Origin: Halovenus sp. | GTDB taxonomy: Archaea > Halobacteriota > Halobacteria > Halobacteriales > Haloarculaceae | Direction: 5' to 3' | Assembly (NCBI GenBank): GCA_028275145.1 | Contig: JAQCNG010000272.1 | Location: 1 to 28,510, forward strand | Length of the DNA stretch: 28,510 nt | Shown: one piece after another, positions 1 to 8,353 of the stretch | Numbering within the stretch: position 1 is the stretch's first letter | Layout of the letters: every line of letters begins with the position of its first letter | The notes under the pieces: generated by a model | What the model saw: only the letters and a program-made list of their open reading frames with translations | What the model was told of the DNA's origin: nothing | Databases searched by the model: none | Position numbers and translations under genes: made by a program

Positions 1-14
1 CGTTTGTCTGTTCG

Positions 15-37
15 AGGCACTCACCTCGTTCGTGCCT
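15..37 (-). terminator. possible hairpin downstream of tRNA-Leu
   Basis: Six-base perfect arms, AGGCAC and GTGCCT (15-20 and 32-37), flank an 11-nt loop just beyond the 3' end of the tRNA. It may be a trailer hairpin or terminator. No T-tract follows on the minus strand, so the role is a guess. Confidence 0.25.
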
Positions 38-42
38 GGTTA

Positions 43-127
43 TGCGTGGGACCGGATTTGAACCGGCGGACCTCTACAGGACAGCGCCCTCAACGCTGCG
101 CCGTTGGCCTGGCTTGGCTACCCACGC
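43..127 (-). tRNA. tRNA-Leu (anticodon GAG)
   Basis: The minus strand folds as a class II tRNA of 85 nt with a long variable arm. The acceptor arms are GCGTGGG (121-127) and CCCACGC (44-50), with discriminator A at 43. The T arm carries GGTTCAAATCC. The anticodon stem CAGCG/CGCTG encloses the loop TTGAGGG, giving anticodon GAG (89-91), which reads CUC leucine codons. The long variable arm and A73 both fit leucine. No intron is present and CCA is not encoded. Confidence 0.95.
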
Positions 128-156
128 ACTCAGAACATGTGCCATTCCCTCCGGGT

Positions 157-164
157 AGATAAAA
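157..164 (-). promoter_or_regulatory. TATA box of tRNA-Leu
   Basis: TTTTATCT on the minus strand lies about 30-37 nt upstream of the mature tRNA 5' end. This is the expected place for an archaeal TATA/BoxA element that starts transcription a few nucleotides before the tRNA. Confidence 0.55.
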
Positions 165-257
165 GCACTTTCGTTTGCGCTCCCCGCTGTGTCTGCCGGC
201 CACGACCCGACGTGCGTGCATCCGGTGACAGTACCGCACCGGCACTCGGTGTCTGGG

Positions 258-1685
258 CTACGACCCGGTCCGTATCTCGAACCGGGCACCGCCGTCACGG
301 CTCTCGGTCACGGTGAGTTCCCAACTGTGGGCGTCGACGATGTCACGGACGATGGACAGTCCGAGTCCGGGTGTCCCCTTTCCGGAGACGCCGTGTTCGA
401 GCACCGTCCCCCGGTTGGCCTCGGGGATTCCCTGCCCATCGTCCGCGACGTAGAAGCCTCCGTCGTCGAGCATCCCGACCCGGACCGTCGGGGGTGGGTC
501 GTTGTGTTCGACCGCGTTGCGAACGAGATTCTCCAGGAGACTCCGGACCAAACTGGGCTCACACTCGATGACACCGTCGCCGTCGAGCGTGAGCGATGCG
601 TCTCCGGACTGAACTGTCTCCCAGGCCGCCTCGACGAGTTCGCCGACCTCGGCCGTCTCGCGGTCCTCGACGGCAGCCCCGGACCGCGCGAGCGTCAGGA
701 GGTCGTCGACCATCCGCTCCATGCGCTGGAGTCCGCTTGCGACCCTGTCGAAGTCCTCCTGTTCGTGTGTCTCCCGTGCGCGTTCGAGCGCGAGCGTCGC
801 GATACCGAGCGGGTTGCGCAGGTCGTGTGAGACAACAGACGCGAACCGGTCGAGTCGCTCTCGTTCCTCCCGGAGTCGTGCGGCCGTCTCGACGAGTTGG
901 AGCGCAACAGCGGCGTTTTCGGCCAGTATCTCAGCGAACTGGACGTCTGTCTCGTCGAACGTGCTCCCGACGGCCCCGACGCTGAGCAACCCGGTCTCTC
1001 CGATTGGGGTATACATTGTCTGTGTGAACGTGTCTCGTCCGTAGGGGTCGTCCTGTTCGATGTTGTCGATGACCGTCTCGCCCCGACGAACCGCACGCCC
1101 ATGGGGTGACTCGTCGACCCGGAACGAGGGGCGCGAATCGATGTCCCCGACGCGCCCGCCAAAGGCGACGTGGTGGAGCAGTCCGGTCTCTGTCTCGTGT
1201 CTGCGGACGGCCGTGCCTGGAAACCCAAGCACATCACTCGCCGCGTCCGCGGTTCGTTGCAACACCTCGTCGACGCTCTCGGCGCTCATCAGTTCCCGTG
1301 TCGAAATGTGGAGCGCGGTGATGGTCTCCTCGTAGCGCCGACTGGTCCCCACGCTCCGGAGCGAACAGCAGGCCAGTTGCGGGTCACTCTCCAGCGGCGT
1401 GACCCGCAGGTCGTAGTGCATCCACTCGCCGGTTCCCCCGGGTCTGAGCGTTATCTGCCTGTCTGTCACCGCCTCCCTCTCGATCGCCGCCGCCACTGCA
1501 CTCTCCCACTGCTCCCGGGTCGACTCCTCGAGCACCCCCCGACGCTGGAGCGCCCGTAACGACTCGTTGCACAGGTCGTCCGGCCCCTCGGCGAACACGA
1601 CCGTACAGCGATTGTTCAGGTCGACGATGGTGTGTTCTCCATCGACGAGAACCCCTGCCCCCGGGACGCTGTTCAGGGTTGCCAC
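258..1685 (-). CDS. soluble PAS-GAF sensor histidine kinase
   Basis: A 475-aa cytoplasmic sensor kinase that should autophosphorylate on histidine and pass the phosphate to a response regulator. Residues 1-115 look PAS-like and about 125-270 look GAF-like. A HisKA dimerisation domain follows (280-345) with the H-box VVSHDLRNPLG and phospho-accepting H287. The HATPase domain has the N-box LLENLVRNAVEHN (383-395), DDGQGI (415-420) and GLGLSI (440-445). There are no membrane segments, so the signal is probably internal. The start is GTG, supported by a TTTATG box at the leaderless distance. No response regulator is adjacent, so it is an orphan kinase, as is common in haloarchaea. The signal and the partner are unknown. 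Confidence 0.92.
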   Translation of the reverse strand: MATLNSVPGAGVLVDGEHTIVDLNNRCTVVFAEGPDDLCNESLRALQRRGVLEESTREQWESAVAAAIEREAVTDRQITLRPGGTGEWMHYDLRVTPLESDPQLACCSLRSVGTSRRYEETITALHISTRELMSAESVDEVLQRTADAASDVLGFPGTAVRRHETETGLLHHVAFGGRVGDIDSRPSFRVDESPHGRAVRRGETVIDNIEQDDPYGRDTFTQTMYTPIGETGLLSVGAVGSTFDETDVQFAEILAENAAVALQLVETAARLREERERLDRFASVVSHDLRNPLGIATLALERARETHEQEDFDRVASGLQRMERMVDDLLTLARSGAAVEDRETAEVGELVEAAWETVQSGDASLTLDGDGVIECEPSLVRSLLENLVRNAVEHNDPPPTVRVGMLDDGGFYVADDGQGIPEANRGTVLEHGVSGKGTPGLGLSIVRDIVDAHSWELTVTESRDGGARFEIRTGS

Positions 1686-1709
1686 TGTGTGTATGTTCGC
1701 GGGCGCTCA

Positions 1710-1715
1710 CATAAA
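1710..1715 (-). promoter_or_regulatory. BoxA upstream of the histidine kinase
   Basis: TTTATG on the minus strand sits 25-30 nt before the GTG start at 1685, which implies a leaderless or nearly leaderless transcript and supports that start. Confidence 0.5.
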
Positions 1716-1769
1716 CATCCCGACGGACGGCCACCCGTCGGGGTGTGGCCCTCCGGGTGCCGGTCCGTC

Positions 1770-1798
1770 CCGGGTCGAACAGCGACCCGGCCCGGGTC
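1770..1798 (-). terminator. overlapping GC hairpins at the end of rlmE
   Basis: Two mutually exclusive hairpins overlap. The first has 8-bp arms CCGGGTCG/CGACCCGG (1770-1777 and 1783-1790) around a 5-nt loop. The second has 7-bp arms GACCCGG/CCGGGTC (1784-1790 and 1792-1798) and covers most of the rlmE stop codon. No T-tract follows, so a termination role is only possible. Confidence 0.3.
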
Positions 1799-2594
1799 AG
1801 CTATCCGCTCCCGGTTCGGTCGGTTCGGCGAACCCGAAGCGCGGTTTCACGTCCTCGATGCGGACACGGACCCGTTCGCCCTCCTCTGTGTCCGGCACGA
1901 AGATGGTGAACCCCTCGATGCGGGCGATACCGTCGCCCTCGGAACCGGTGTCGACGATGTCCACCTCGAGTTCTTCGCCCGGGCGCACGGGGGCGGTCAG
2001 GCGGTTCTTCGCGACCAGATACAGCTCCGAGGACGTCTCCCGGGAGGCATCCGGGCGGACCTGTCGGACGTACTCGAACTCCGACTCGATGTCCGCCTCC
2101 AGAGCCCCCAGGTCGCGCCCGTCGAACACCTTGACGGCGAGGTCACCGCCCGGCGCGAGCAGTGCGTCGGCGAGTTCGAACGCCTGCCGGGCGAGATGCA
2201 CCGAGCGAGCGTGGTCGAGGTCGTACTCGCCGGTCATGTTCGGGGCCATGTCCGAGAGCACCACGTCGACCGGTTGCTCGCCCGCCGCCAGGGCCGTGCG
2301 GACCTCATTCGCGGTTTCGGTCTCGGTCACGTCGGCCCGGATGTACCTGGTCTCCGGTTCGGGTTCCTCCAGCGGGTCGATCCGCTGGCGGTCGACACCG
2401 ACCACCCGACCCCCGGGACCGACCCGCTCGGCGGCGACCTGCAGCCAGCCACCCGGGGCCGCCCCCAGGTCCAGCACCGTGTCGCCCCTGTCCAGCAGGT
2501 CGGCGGTCCCGTCGAGTTGCTGGAGTTTGTACGCCGACCGGGCGCGGTACCCCTCCTGTTTGGCGCGGTTGTAGTACTCGTCTTTCCCGGTCAT
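1797..2594 (-). CDS. rlmE: 23S rRNA (uridine-2'-O)-methyltransferase RlmE with TRAM domain
   Basis: A 265-aa FtsJ/RrmJ-family methyltransferase that uses S-adenosylmethionine to methylate a ribose 2'-OH in large-subunit rRNA. The SAM-binding motif is [10 protein letters not shown] (41-50). The K-D-K-E catalytic tetrad is visible as K23 (RSAYKL), D115 (LSDMAPN), K155 (AVKVF) and E190 (SSELYLV); the D-K and K-E spacings of 40 and 35 residues equal those I recall for E. coli RlmE. Residues about 203-255 form a TRAM RNA-binding domain, an addition usual in haloarchaeal members. The exact target nucleotide is inferred from the family. The gene follows the metallohydrolase gene by 108 bp on the same strand. 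Confidence 0.93.
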   Translation of the reverse strand: MTGKDEYYNRAKQEGYRARSAYKLQQLDGTADLLDRGDTVLDLGAAPGGWLQVAAERVGPGGRVVGVDRQRIDPLEEPEPETRYIRADVTETETANEVRTALAAGEQPVDVVLSDMAPNMTGEYDLDHARSVHLARQAFELADALLAPGGDLAVKVFDGRDLGALEADIESEFEYVRQVRPDASRETSSELYLVAKNRLTAPVRPGEELEVDIVDTGSEGDGIARIEGFTIFVPDTEEGERVRVRIEDVKPRFGFAEPTEPGADS

Positions 2595-2702
2595 TGCTGT
2601 CCCCCGGTTCGTCTCGCACGGGCGGGCTCTGGTCGGTTCATACCCGAACTGTGGCTGTCGACACCCATACGTGTGGCGTCCCCGCCACGGCTGGAGGCGG
2701 TT

Positions 2703-3650
2703 TCAGGCGATGCGGGCAATCCAGGCGTCGGGGTCGTCGAGTTCGGCGTCGGTGGGCAGGGAGTCGGGGTCGTCCCAGGCCCGGGCGGCGAGACCCATCC
2801 CCTGCTGGTCGACAACCGCGTCGAAAAACGCCTTGCCGCGCTCGTACTGCTGGCGCTTGACACTCAGCCCCAGGAGCCGACGGACGAGCGTCTGGACCGG
2901 CCCACGGCCGGTGCGGCGCTGCTCGATTTTGCGGCGCAGGTCGGCGTACTCCTCGTCGAAGGCCCGGTCCATCGCGAGCTCCGCGTACCCCTCGACGGCT
3001 GTCATCGTGGTGTCGAGTTGACCCAGCGACTCGCGGTCGATACTGCCCGAGGTGAGATTCTCGATTGCCTCCTCCATCGCGGACTCGAGGTGCGCCGAGA
3101 GCCAGGGTGCGGCACCGAACTCGGCCGCGTGGGTGACCTCGTGGAACGCAATCCACCGGCGGAAGCGGTCGTACTCGACATCGAGCGAGTCGGCCACCCG
3201 GCGGATGTTCGGCCGGACGAAGTACAGCGCGTGCTCGTCGCCGTCGGCGAGCAACAGGGGGTCGTACTGCCCGAGGACGTGCTCGGCCAGAAAGGAGAGT
3301 GTGAACGCCATCGTCCCGGTGTTGACCATGCGCGCGAGCCCGGGGACCTGTCCCATCTGCTCACCCAGCGGGGCCATCACCCGCTCGAACGTCTCCACGT
3401 TTGCGTCGAGCCAGTGGTGGCGGTTCTGTATCTCGACACGCTCGGGCAGGTCGAACCCGAGGGTGGTCGCCGTCCGGACGCGGTCACGCGCATCGCGGAC
3501 GTCGTCGGCGTAGGCCCGACGCTCGGCGGGCGATATATCGACACTGCCGGCGTCCGTCGCGGCCTTTGCCGCCTCGGTGACGGCCGCCCAGTCGATGTGC
3601 CCGTCGCCGCTCGCTCCCGTGACGGCCCGGACACTCCGGTAGATACTCAT
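2703..3650 (-). CDS. DUF2342-type zinc-dependent metallohydrolase
   Basis: A 315-aa soluble protein resembling the DUF2342/zincin family, often labelled as a coenzyme F420 biosynthesis-associated hydrolase. The zincin motif is visible as WIAFHEVTHAAEF, with HEVTH at 170-174; two zinc-binding histidines and the general-base glutamate are intact. A helical region near residues 105-145 (MVNTGTMAFTLSFLAEHVLG) precedes it. The substrate is unknown, and the F420 link comes from gene context in other genomes, not from this window. The ATG at 3650 has an AT-rich box (CCTTTTGT) 22-29 nt upstream. Confidence 0.85.
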   Translation of the reverse strand: MSIYRSVRAVTGASGDGHIDWAAVTEAAKAATDAGSVDISPAERRAYADDVRDARDRVRTATTLGFDLPERVEIQNRHHWLDANVETFERVMAPLGEQMGQVPGLARMVNTGTMAFTLSFLAEHVLGQYDPLLLADGDEHALYFVRPNIRRVADSLDVEYDRFRRWIAFHEVTHAAEFGAAPWLSAHLESAMEEAIENLTSGSIDRESLGQLDTTMTAVEGYAELAMDRAFDEEYADLRRKIEQRRTGRGPVQTLVRRLLGLSVKRQQYERGKAFFDAVVDQQGMGLAARAWDDPDSLPTDAELDDPDAWIARIA

Positions 3651-3671
3651 ACCTACTGATGGCGACGGACA

Positions 3672-3679
3672 GACAAAAG
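3672..3679 (-). promoter_or_regulatory. BoxA upstream of the DUF2342 gene
   Basis: CCTTTTGT on the minus strand lies 22-29 nt before the ATG at 3650, a plausible leaderless promoter element. Confidence 0.35.
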
Positions 3680-3688
3680 GGCTTTCTC

Positions 3689-4024
3689 CTACTCGTCGAC
3701 GGTGACACCCACCGGCCGGTTTTCGTCGTCGTCGGGTGTTTCGACCTCGACGTCGGGGCTATCGCCGCCAACAAGCCGTCGCAGGGCCGCTGCGACCCCG
3801 ACGAACACCAGCACGGCGCCCACTACCGCCAGTGCCTTCGACGGTACCGCCGGCTCGTCGTCGACGACCCCGGCCTCTCTTTTTTCGTCGTCGGCCTGTT
3901 CGTCGCCGACCAGTTCGTCCGTCTCCTCGTCGGCCTCGCTCGACCCGGTGACGGCGTGGAACGGCTGGTCGGCCGAGAACGTTGCGTCGTCGAGGTGAAT
4001 CTCAAGAACTGTGATGTTCACCAT
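3689..4024 (-). CDS. small acidic single-pass membrane protein, unknown function
   Basis: A 111-aa protein I do not recognise. Residues 1-60 are very acidic with no clear fold. One membrane helix follows at about 63-84 (ALAVVGAVLVFVGVAAALRR), then an acidic tail of about 25 residues. There is no signal peptide or lipobox. By the positive-inside rule the Arg pair after the helix would place the C-terminus inside the cell. The start is ATG at 4024 with a weak AT-rich box at 4048-4052. It ends 39 bp before the metallohydrolase gene on the same strand and could share a transcript with it. The acidic composition and third-position GC fit a real haloarchaeal gene. Confidence 0.7.
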   Translation of the reverse strand: MVNITVLEIHLDDATFSADQPFHAVTGSSEADEETDELVGDEQADDEKREAGVVDDEPAVPSKALAVVGAVLVFVGVAAALRRLVGGDSPDVEVETPDDDENRPVGVTVDE

Positions 4025-4099
4025 ACTGTCTCTTGGTGGACTGGCATCTTAGCCGTTGTGGCCTGACGCCGGGACCCGCCTGTCCCCGGTGGAGGTAGT

Positions 4100-4262
4100 T
4101 CACTCGTGACTGTCGAGACTGCCCATCCGGTCTTTGCGGCTACTCCCCGGCGTAGGTGTGAGCCGGTAGCGATAGACAACGTACGCGAGGGCCACCTACG
4201 CGCCGACCAGTGCCGCGAGCGCGACGACCACACCAGCCCAGACCGGCGCGCTGTCTCTTCAT
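4100..4262 (-). pseudogene. decayed small membrane-protein gene
   Basis: The 366-bp gap 4025-4390 has no intact gene, but one minus-strand frame looks like a former protein of about 50 aa. From 4258 it reads DSAPVWAGVVVALAALVGA, then an in-frame TAG (4196-4198), then VALAYVVYRYRL and a polar tail ending at TGA (4100-4102). The candidate ATG (4260-4262) is in another frame; restoring a GA dinucleotide in the GAGAGA run after ATG would give MKRDSAPVWAG. Two lesions, a 2-nt slip and a premature stop, would explain the present state. An AT-rich box GTTAAC lies at 4280-4285. Sequencing errors could also explain it. Confidence 0.45.
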
Positions 4263-4355
4263 GTACTCGCGCGGGGAGAGTTAACCCTTGTAGGACAGTG
4301 CCAACCGTGTCCGCTGTGGGACGCAGCCGACGGGTATTGCTGTTCACACAGAAAC

Positions 4356-4362
4356 AAATATA
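4356..4362 (+). promoter_or_regulatory. TATA box of the ABC-2 exporter operon
   Basis: AAATATA stands out in GC-rich surroundings 29-35 nt before the ATG at 4391 and is the best promoter for the ATPase-permease pair. It supports the internal ATG over the earlier in-frame GTG at 4106. Confidence 0.55.
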
Positions 4363-4390
4363 CAAGTCGACGGCCGACGAACTGCGAGCG

Positions 4391-5326
4391 ATGGCCGCCA
4401 TCGCGTTCGACGGACTCACAAAGGCCTACGGCGACCTGCTGGCAGTCGACGGCGTGAGTTTCGAGGTGGACGAGGGCGAGATATTCGGCTACCTCGGGGC
4501 GAACGGCGCGGGGAAATCAACGACGATACGCGTGCTCATGGGGTTTCTCTCGCCCACCGCAGGGGATGCCCGCCTGCTCGGACACGACGTGACCGACGAG
4601 GCAGCGCTCGTCGAGGCGAAACGCCATGTGGGGTATCTGCCCGACGAACTCCGGTTCGACGAGAGCGCGACAGGGCGGGAGATTCTCGACCTCCACGCCG
4701 AACTCAAAGGTGACGAGCGGAGCGGGGAGTTGCTGGAACTGTTCGACCCGCCGGTCGACCGCAAGATACGGTCGTACTCCCACGGCAACGTGAAGAAACT
4801 CGGCCTGGTGACGGCGTTCATGCACGACCCTGACCTGGTGGTGCTCGACGAACCCACGGGTGGGCTCGACCCGCTGGTGAAACAGCGCTTCGCCGACTTC
4901 GTCCGCGCGGAGCGCGACCAGGGGCTGACCGTGTTTTTCTCCTCGCACATTCTCAGCGAGGTACGCCGACTCTGTGACCGGGTCGGCATCGTCAGAGGCG
5001 GACAGCTCGTCACCGTCGACCCCATCGATGTCCTGCTCGACCGCAGCGGCAAGGTCGTCCGCATCGTCGCCAGGGAGCCACTCGACCACAAGACCCTCGC
5101 GGGACTCGACGGTGTCCACGGCCTCGAGGCGAGTCCGGAGGGCCGCGACGGCCACGGATTCCGCGAGTACACGTTCACCTTCACCGGCGATATCGACGCA
5201 CTGCTCGACGTGCTCGCCGGCCGGCGCCTCGTCGACCTCGCAATCGAGGAGGCACCGCTGGGGGACGTGTTCCTGCGGTTCTACGGCGAGAACGTGGACC
5301 ACGACGATACCGGGGGGCAGCGGTGA
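4391..5326 (+). CDS. ABC-2 type transporter ATP-binding protein
   Basis: A 311-aa cytoplasmic ATPase of the NatA/CcmA/Bcr class that should power export through the membrane protein encoded next. Walker A is GANGAGKST (36-44), Walker B is LVVLDEP (149-155), and the switch histidine is in FFSSHILSE. The ABC signature is unusual, SYSHGNVKK instead of LSGGQ, a degeneracy often seen in this class. Residues 220-311 form the usual C-terminal regulatory region. The frame is open upstream to 4106, but that stretch is Arg- and Ser-rich, lacks family similarity and crosses the promoter, so ATG 4391 is chosen. The exported substrate is unknown. The gene overlaps the permease gene by 4 nt. Confidence 0.92.
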   Translation: MAAIAFDGLTKAYGDLLAVDGVSFEVDEGEIFGYLGANGAGKSTTIRVLMGFLSPTAGDARLLGHDVTDEAALVEAKRHVGYLPDELRFDESATGREILDLHAELKGDERSGELLELFDPPVDRKIRSYSHGNVKKLGLVTAFMHDPDLVVLDEPTGGLDPLVKQRFADFVRAERDQGLTVFFSSHILSEVRRLCDRVGIVRGGQLVTVDPIDVLLDRSGKVVRIVAREPLDHKTLAGLDGVHGLEASPEGRDGHGFREYTFTFTGDIDALLDVLAGRRLVDLAIEEAPLGDVFLRFYGENVDHDDTGGQR

Positions 5327-6108
5327 CTGCCATCGCCCGCTACGATGGTCGAAGGCGTCTCCGCGGGAGTCTCTACCTCTCTGTTGCCGTCTCCGCGCTC
5401 GCGGCGCTCGACATCTGGGTGTACCCCTCGTTCCGCGACGCCTTCGCGGGCGAGGACCTGCTGGATGCCTACCCGGACCAGCTTCTGCAACTGTTCGACG
5501 TCCAGACGATGACCACAATCGAGGGGTTTCTGGCCACCGAACTCTACGTGTTCGGCTGGATAATCCTGCTCGGTCTGTACGTCGCGTACCTCGCGGCCGG
5601 TCGGGTCGCGGGCGACATCGAGCACGAGCGCATGGACATCCTGCTCTCGCTGCCGGTCTCCCGGGCACGGACAGTCACCGAGGTGTTCGCCGCGCTTGCG
5701 GTTCCCATCGTCGTGGTGAATCTTCTGCCGCCGGCCGTGGTGTTCGTCGGCAGTGCACTCATCGGAGAGTCGATCGCGGTCGCGGACCTGCTCGCGGTCC
5801 ACCTGCTCTCGGTTCCGTACCTGTTTGCCTGCGCGAGCATCGGGCTGGTCGTGTCGGTGGCCTCCGACCGGGCCGATATCGCGCAGCGAATCGCGCTCGG
5901 GGTCGTCTTCGGCCTGTACCTGATCGAGTCGCTCGTCGTCGGGACCGACTACCAGGTTGTCGGTGTCGTCGCGCCCTCGCGCCACTACGACCCGGCCGCC
6001 ATCCTCGTCGACGGCACCTACGACCTCGTCGGGGCTGTGGCTCTCACCGGGATGACCGGCCTGCTTCTCGCGGCGAGCATCGTCTGGTTCCGACGACGCG
6101 ACCTGTGA
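5323..6108 (+). CDS. ABC-2 type transporter permease
   Basis: A 261-aa integral membrane protein with about six hydrophobic segments (near residues 16-32, 78-95, 120-150, 155-175, 185-205 and 235-255). MDILLSLPVSRARTVTEVF between the second and third segments resembles the cytoplasmic coupling loop of ABC-2 permeases. The start is GTG at 5323, overlapping the TGA of the ATPase gene (GTGA), a strong sign of translational coupling and a shared complex. The substrate cannot be told from sequence; a lipid, a drug or a small ion are all possible in this class. Confidence 0.88.
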   Translation: MTAIARYDGRRRLRGSLYLSVAVSALAALDIWVYPSFRDAFAGEDLLDAYPDQLLQLFDVQTMTTIEGFLATELYVFGWIILLGLYVAYLAAGRVAGDIEHERMDILLSLPVSRARTVTEVFAALAVPIVVVNLLPPAVVFVGSALIGESIAVADLLAVHLLSVPYLFACASIGLVVSVASDRADIAQRIALGVVFGLYLIESLVVGTDYQVVGVVAPSRHYDPAAILVDGTYDLVGAVALTGMTGLLLAASIVWFRRRDL

Positions 6109-6149
6109 GCTCCTCGCCCGGTTGGCGGGCGTTCGGCGTGGACGACACC

Positions 6150-6156
6150 CATATAG
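6150..6156 (+). promoter_or_regulatory. TATA box of truD
   Basis: CATATAG lies 25-31 nt before the ATG at 6181, the leaderless distance. Confidence 0.5.
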
Positions 6157-6180
6157 CCGCGGCGACCACAGCCAGAGGCG

Positions 6181-7506
6181 ATGCGCCCCGCACAACCGGT
6201 CGAGCGCGCGGTCGGCATCGACCACTACGTCAGCGACGCCACCGGGACCGGCGGCCGCCTCCGGGACGAACCCGGGGAGTTCCGTGTGCGCGAACTGGAG
6301 GCTTTCGAGACCGAACCGGTCGACGCCGACACGGACGCGTACCCGCACCTGCTCGTGCGCGTGAGACTCCGGAACTGGGAGACAAACAACTTCGCAAACC
6401 GGCTGTCAAACCAGCTGGGCATCTCCCGCGAGCGGGTGAGCTGGGCCGGGACGAAAGACAGGCACGCGGTCACGACACAGCTGTTCTCGGTCGACGGCGT
6501 CGACCCGGGCGACCTGCCGGCGCTCCCCCGGGCCGACTGTGAGCCCGTTGGTCGGGCCGGCCGACCCATCCTGTTCGGTGACCTGGCGGGCAACGAGTTC
6601 GAGGTGACGGTCCGTGACCCCGACCATCCCGACACTGTCCCGGATATCACGGCACAGCTCCGGTCGTTCGCCGGCGGTGACCGGGACAGCGTCGGCGTGC
6701 CAAACTACTTTGGTCAGCAACGGTTCGGGAGCAAGCGACCGGTCACGCACGAGGTGGGGCTCGCGGTGGTCCGTGGCGACTGGGAGGCGGCGGTGCTGAC
6801 CTACGTCGGCAACCCGTCCGAGCGCGAACCCGAGCGGACCCGCGAGGCCCGCCGGTTCGTCGAGGAGTGCCGCGACTGGCAGGCCGCGCTCGACCGGTTC
6901 CCGGGCCACCTGCGCTACGAGCGGGCGATGCTCCACCGCCTGGTCGAGGGCGACGACGAACCGACGGATTTCCGCGAGGCGCTGGAGACCACACCGGAGA
7001 ACCTCCAGCGACTGTTCGTCAACGCGGCCCAGTCGTACGCGTTCAACCGGATGCTCTCGGAACGGCTCGACCGGGGGCTCCCCTTCGACCGGCCGGTCGC
7101 GGGGGACGTGGTCTGTTTCGCCGACAGCGACGCGCCGGACGGACTCGCACTGCCCGACCAGGACCGCACCCAGCGGGTGACCGCCGACCGTGTCGACGCG
7201 GTGACCCGACACTGCGAGCGCGGGCGGGCGTTCGTGACCGCGCCGCTGGTCGGCACCGAAACCACGTTCGCGGACGGCGAACCCGGTGATATCGAGCGGT
7301 CGGTCTGCGAGGCGGTCGGCCTCGACCCGGCGGCGTTCGACCTGCCGGGCGCGTTCGAATCGACTGGCACCAGACGCGCCGCGCTCGTCCGGACCGACCT
7401 CGAACACTCGGGGGAGCCTCTCCGTTTCGAGTTCCGACTCCCGCGTGGCTCGTACGCGACGGTCCTGCTCCGCGAGTTTCTCAAGACCGACCCCGACGCG
7501 CTGTGA
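6181..7506 (+). CDS. truD: tRNA pseudouridine synthase TruD
   Basis: A 441-aa enzyme that isomerises uridine to pseudouridine in tRNA (U13 in known members). The TruD signature is clear: [13 protein letters not shown] contains the catalytic aspartate D93, and NYFGQQRFG (175-183) is the second family motif. An insertion domain follows, from about residue 200 to 380, as in archaeal and eukaryotic TruD/Pus7, before the C-terminal return of the catalytic fold ([19 protein letters not shown]). Archaeal members can be broader in substrate than bacterial ones. It stands 72 bp after the exporter operon with its own promoter and is probably a separate unit. Confidence 0.95.
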   Translation: MRPAQPVERAVGIDHYVSDATGTGGRLRDEPGEFRVRELEAFETEPVDADTDAYPHLLVRVRLRNWETNNFANRLSNQLGISRERVSWAGTKDRHAVTTQLFSVDGVDPGDLPALPRADCEPVGRAGRPILFGDLAGNEFEVTVRDPDHPDTVPDITAQLRSFAGGDRDSVGVPNYFGQQRFGSKRPVTHEVGLAVVRGDWEAAVLTYVGNPSEREPERTREARRFVEECRDWQAALDRFPGHLRYERAMLHRLVEGDDEPTDFREALETTPENLQRLFVNAAQSYAFNRMLSERLDRGLPFDRPVAGDVVCFADSDAPDGLALPDQDRTQRVTADRVDAVTRHCERGRAFVTAPLVGTETTFADGEPGDIERSVCEAVGLDPAAFDLPGAFESTGTRRAALVRTDLEHSGEPLRFEFRLPRGSYATVLLREFLKTDPDAL

Positions 7507-7515
7507 AGCGTCGTC

Positions 7516-7521
7516 CTTATT
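7516..7521 (+). promoter_or_regulatory. BoxA upstream of the DUF2103 gene
   Basis: CTTATT sits 25-30 nt before the ATG at 7546 in the 39-bp gap after truD. Confidence 0.4.
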
Positions 7522-7545
7522 CGCGTTCCGGCACTTACTACCAGT

Positions 7546-8265
7546 ATGCAGTGTGGTGAGTGTGCGTCGCCGCTGGACAGGCCGGGCGATTACTGTCTGG
7601 TCTGTCGCACGACAAACGCCGACACCGTCGTGCTCGAACTCGGTCGGAGTCGGGCAACGGTGGCGGTGCTCGACGGGGACGACGTTGTCGGCCGGCGGAC
7701 GGTGACGACCACCCCGGAGACTGACGGCGAGCGCGCCCGCTCGGAACTGCGCTCCTTTGCCGGACAGGTCGCCGAGGAGGTCCACCGGAAACGTCCCGAG
7801 GAGGTGTACGCCACCGGCGACCGGGGGGTGTTGCGGGCGGTCCAGGGGGAGTTGCACTACCCGCTGTACCGCATCGACGCGGACGACCCAATCGACCACG
7901 TCCGGGACCGGCGCGGCGAACCGGCCCTCGAGGTTGTCGAGGCGTCCGTGGCCGAGAAACTCGGCGGGTCCCACTCGACGCTCGTCGGCGGACGGTCGGG
8001 CAGGGACGCCCTCCGGGTGGTCGCCGGCCACCCTCACGTCAAGAAGATCGTCCCGGGACCGATCGACGCGGGCGGGTCGGGGTCGCGGACGGGTGTTCGC
8101 GCGAAGGCGACACGGGCCGACACCAACGGCAACGTTCGCCTGCTGTTGCGCGACGGGTCGAGTGTCCAGGAGAACCGCGTCGTGACGACCGCCGGCGAGC
8201 GCGACCTGGGCGAGCGTGTCCGGGCGGACCTCAACGACGCACTCGCCGAGGCCGACCTCGCCTGA
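7546..8265 (+). CDS. DUF2103 predicted metal-binding protein with N-terminal zinc ribbon
   Basis: A 239-aa soluble protein. Residues 1-22 form a small zinc ribbon with C3, C6, C17 and C20 (CxxC, ten residues, CxxC). The C-terminal half carries motifs I associate with DUF2103 (COG4031): GGSHSTLVG around residue 144 and HPHVKKIVPGPI around 165, rich in His and Lys and probably binding metal or nucleic acid. The middle region (25-120) is a less clear alpha/beta segment. The biochemical function is unknown; the HPHVKK region and the ribbon suggest RNA or DNA contact, which is inference. The start is ATG, supported by the box at 7516-7521. Confidence 0.82.
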   Translation: MQCGECASPLDRPGDYCLVCRTTNADTVVLELGRSRATVAVLDGDDVVGRRTVTTTPETDGERARSELRSFAGQVAEEVHRKRPEEVYATGDRGVLRAVQGELHYPLYRIDADDPIDHVRDRRGEPALEVVEASVAEKLGGSHSTLVGGRSGRDALRVVAGHPHVKKIVPGPIDAGGSGSRTGVRAKATRADTNGNVRLLLRDGSSVQENRVVTTAGERDLGERVRADLNDALAEADLA

Positions 8266-8317
8266 CCCGGCGCTCCAAGACGGTGGCAGGGCCCGCCTCG
8301 GACTGGCTGGCAAACAG

Positions 8318-8353
8318 GTGACACGGCAACACACCCACAGAGGCCCGTGTCAC
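8318..8353. repeat. 9-bp inverted repeat upstream of rpl37ae
   Basis: GTGACACGG (8318-8326) and CCGTGTCAC (8345-8353) are perfect inverse copies around an 18-nt loop. The heptamer GTGTCAC occurs again at 8428-8434. The element lies 53 bp after the DUF2103 stop and about 145 bp before the rpl37ae start. It could be a 3' end hairpin or a protein-binding site. The rest of the gap 8266-8495 holds no gene I can see. Confidence 0.45.

Noticed and set aside
1632..3659. 675-codon plus-strand open frame opposite rlmE and the DUF2342 gene
   Set aside because: It is the antisense shadow of two clear minus-strand genes. High GC keeps the complementary frame open. The translation is Arg- and Val-rich with no recognisable domain.
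4196..4198. TAG as a pyrrolysine codon in the small membrane-protein frame
   Set aside because: Haloarchaea are not known to encode pyrrolysine, and the start is also out of frame, so a pseudogene or a sequence error is simpler.
4106..4390. 95-codon upstream extension of the ABC ATPase reading frame
   Set aside because: The segment is Arg/Ser-rich, crosses the TATA box at 4356-4362, overlaps the decayed membrane-protein gene on the other strand, and is not found in this ATPase family.
6406..8334. 642-codon minus-strand open frame opposite truD and DUF2103
   Set aside because: Antisense shadow of two well-supported plus-strand genes; no recognisable domain.
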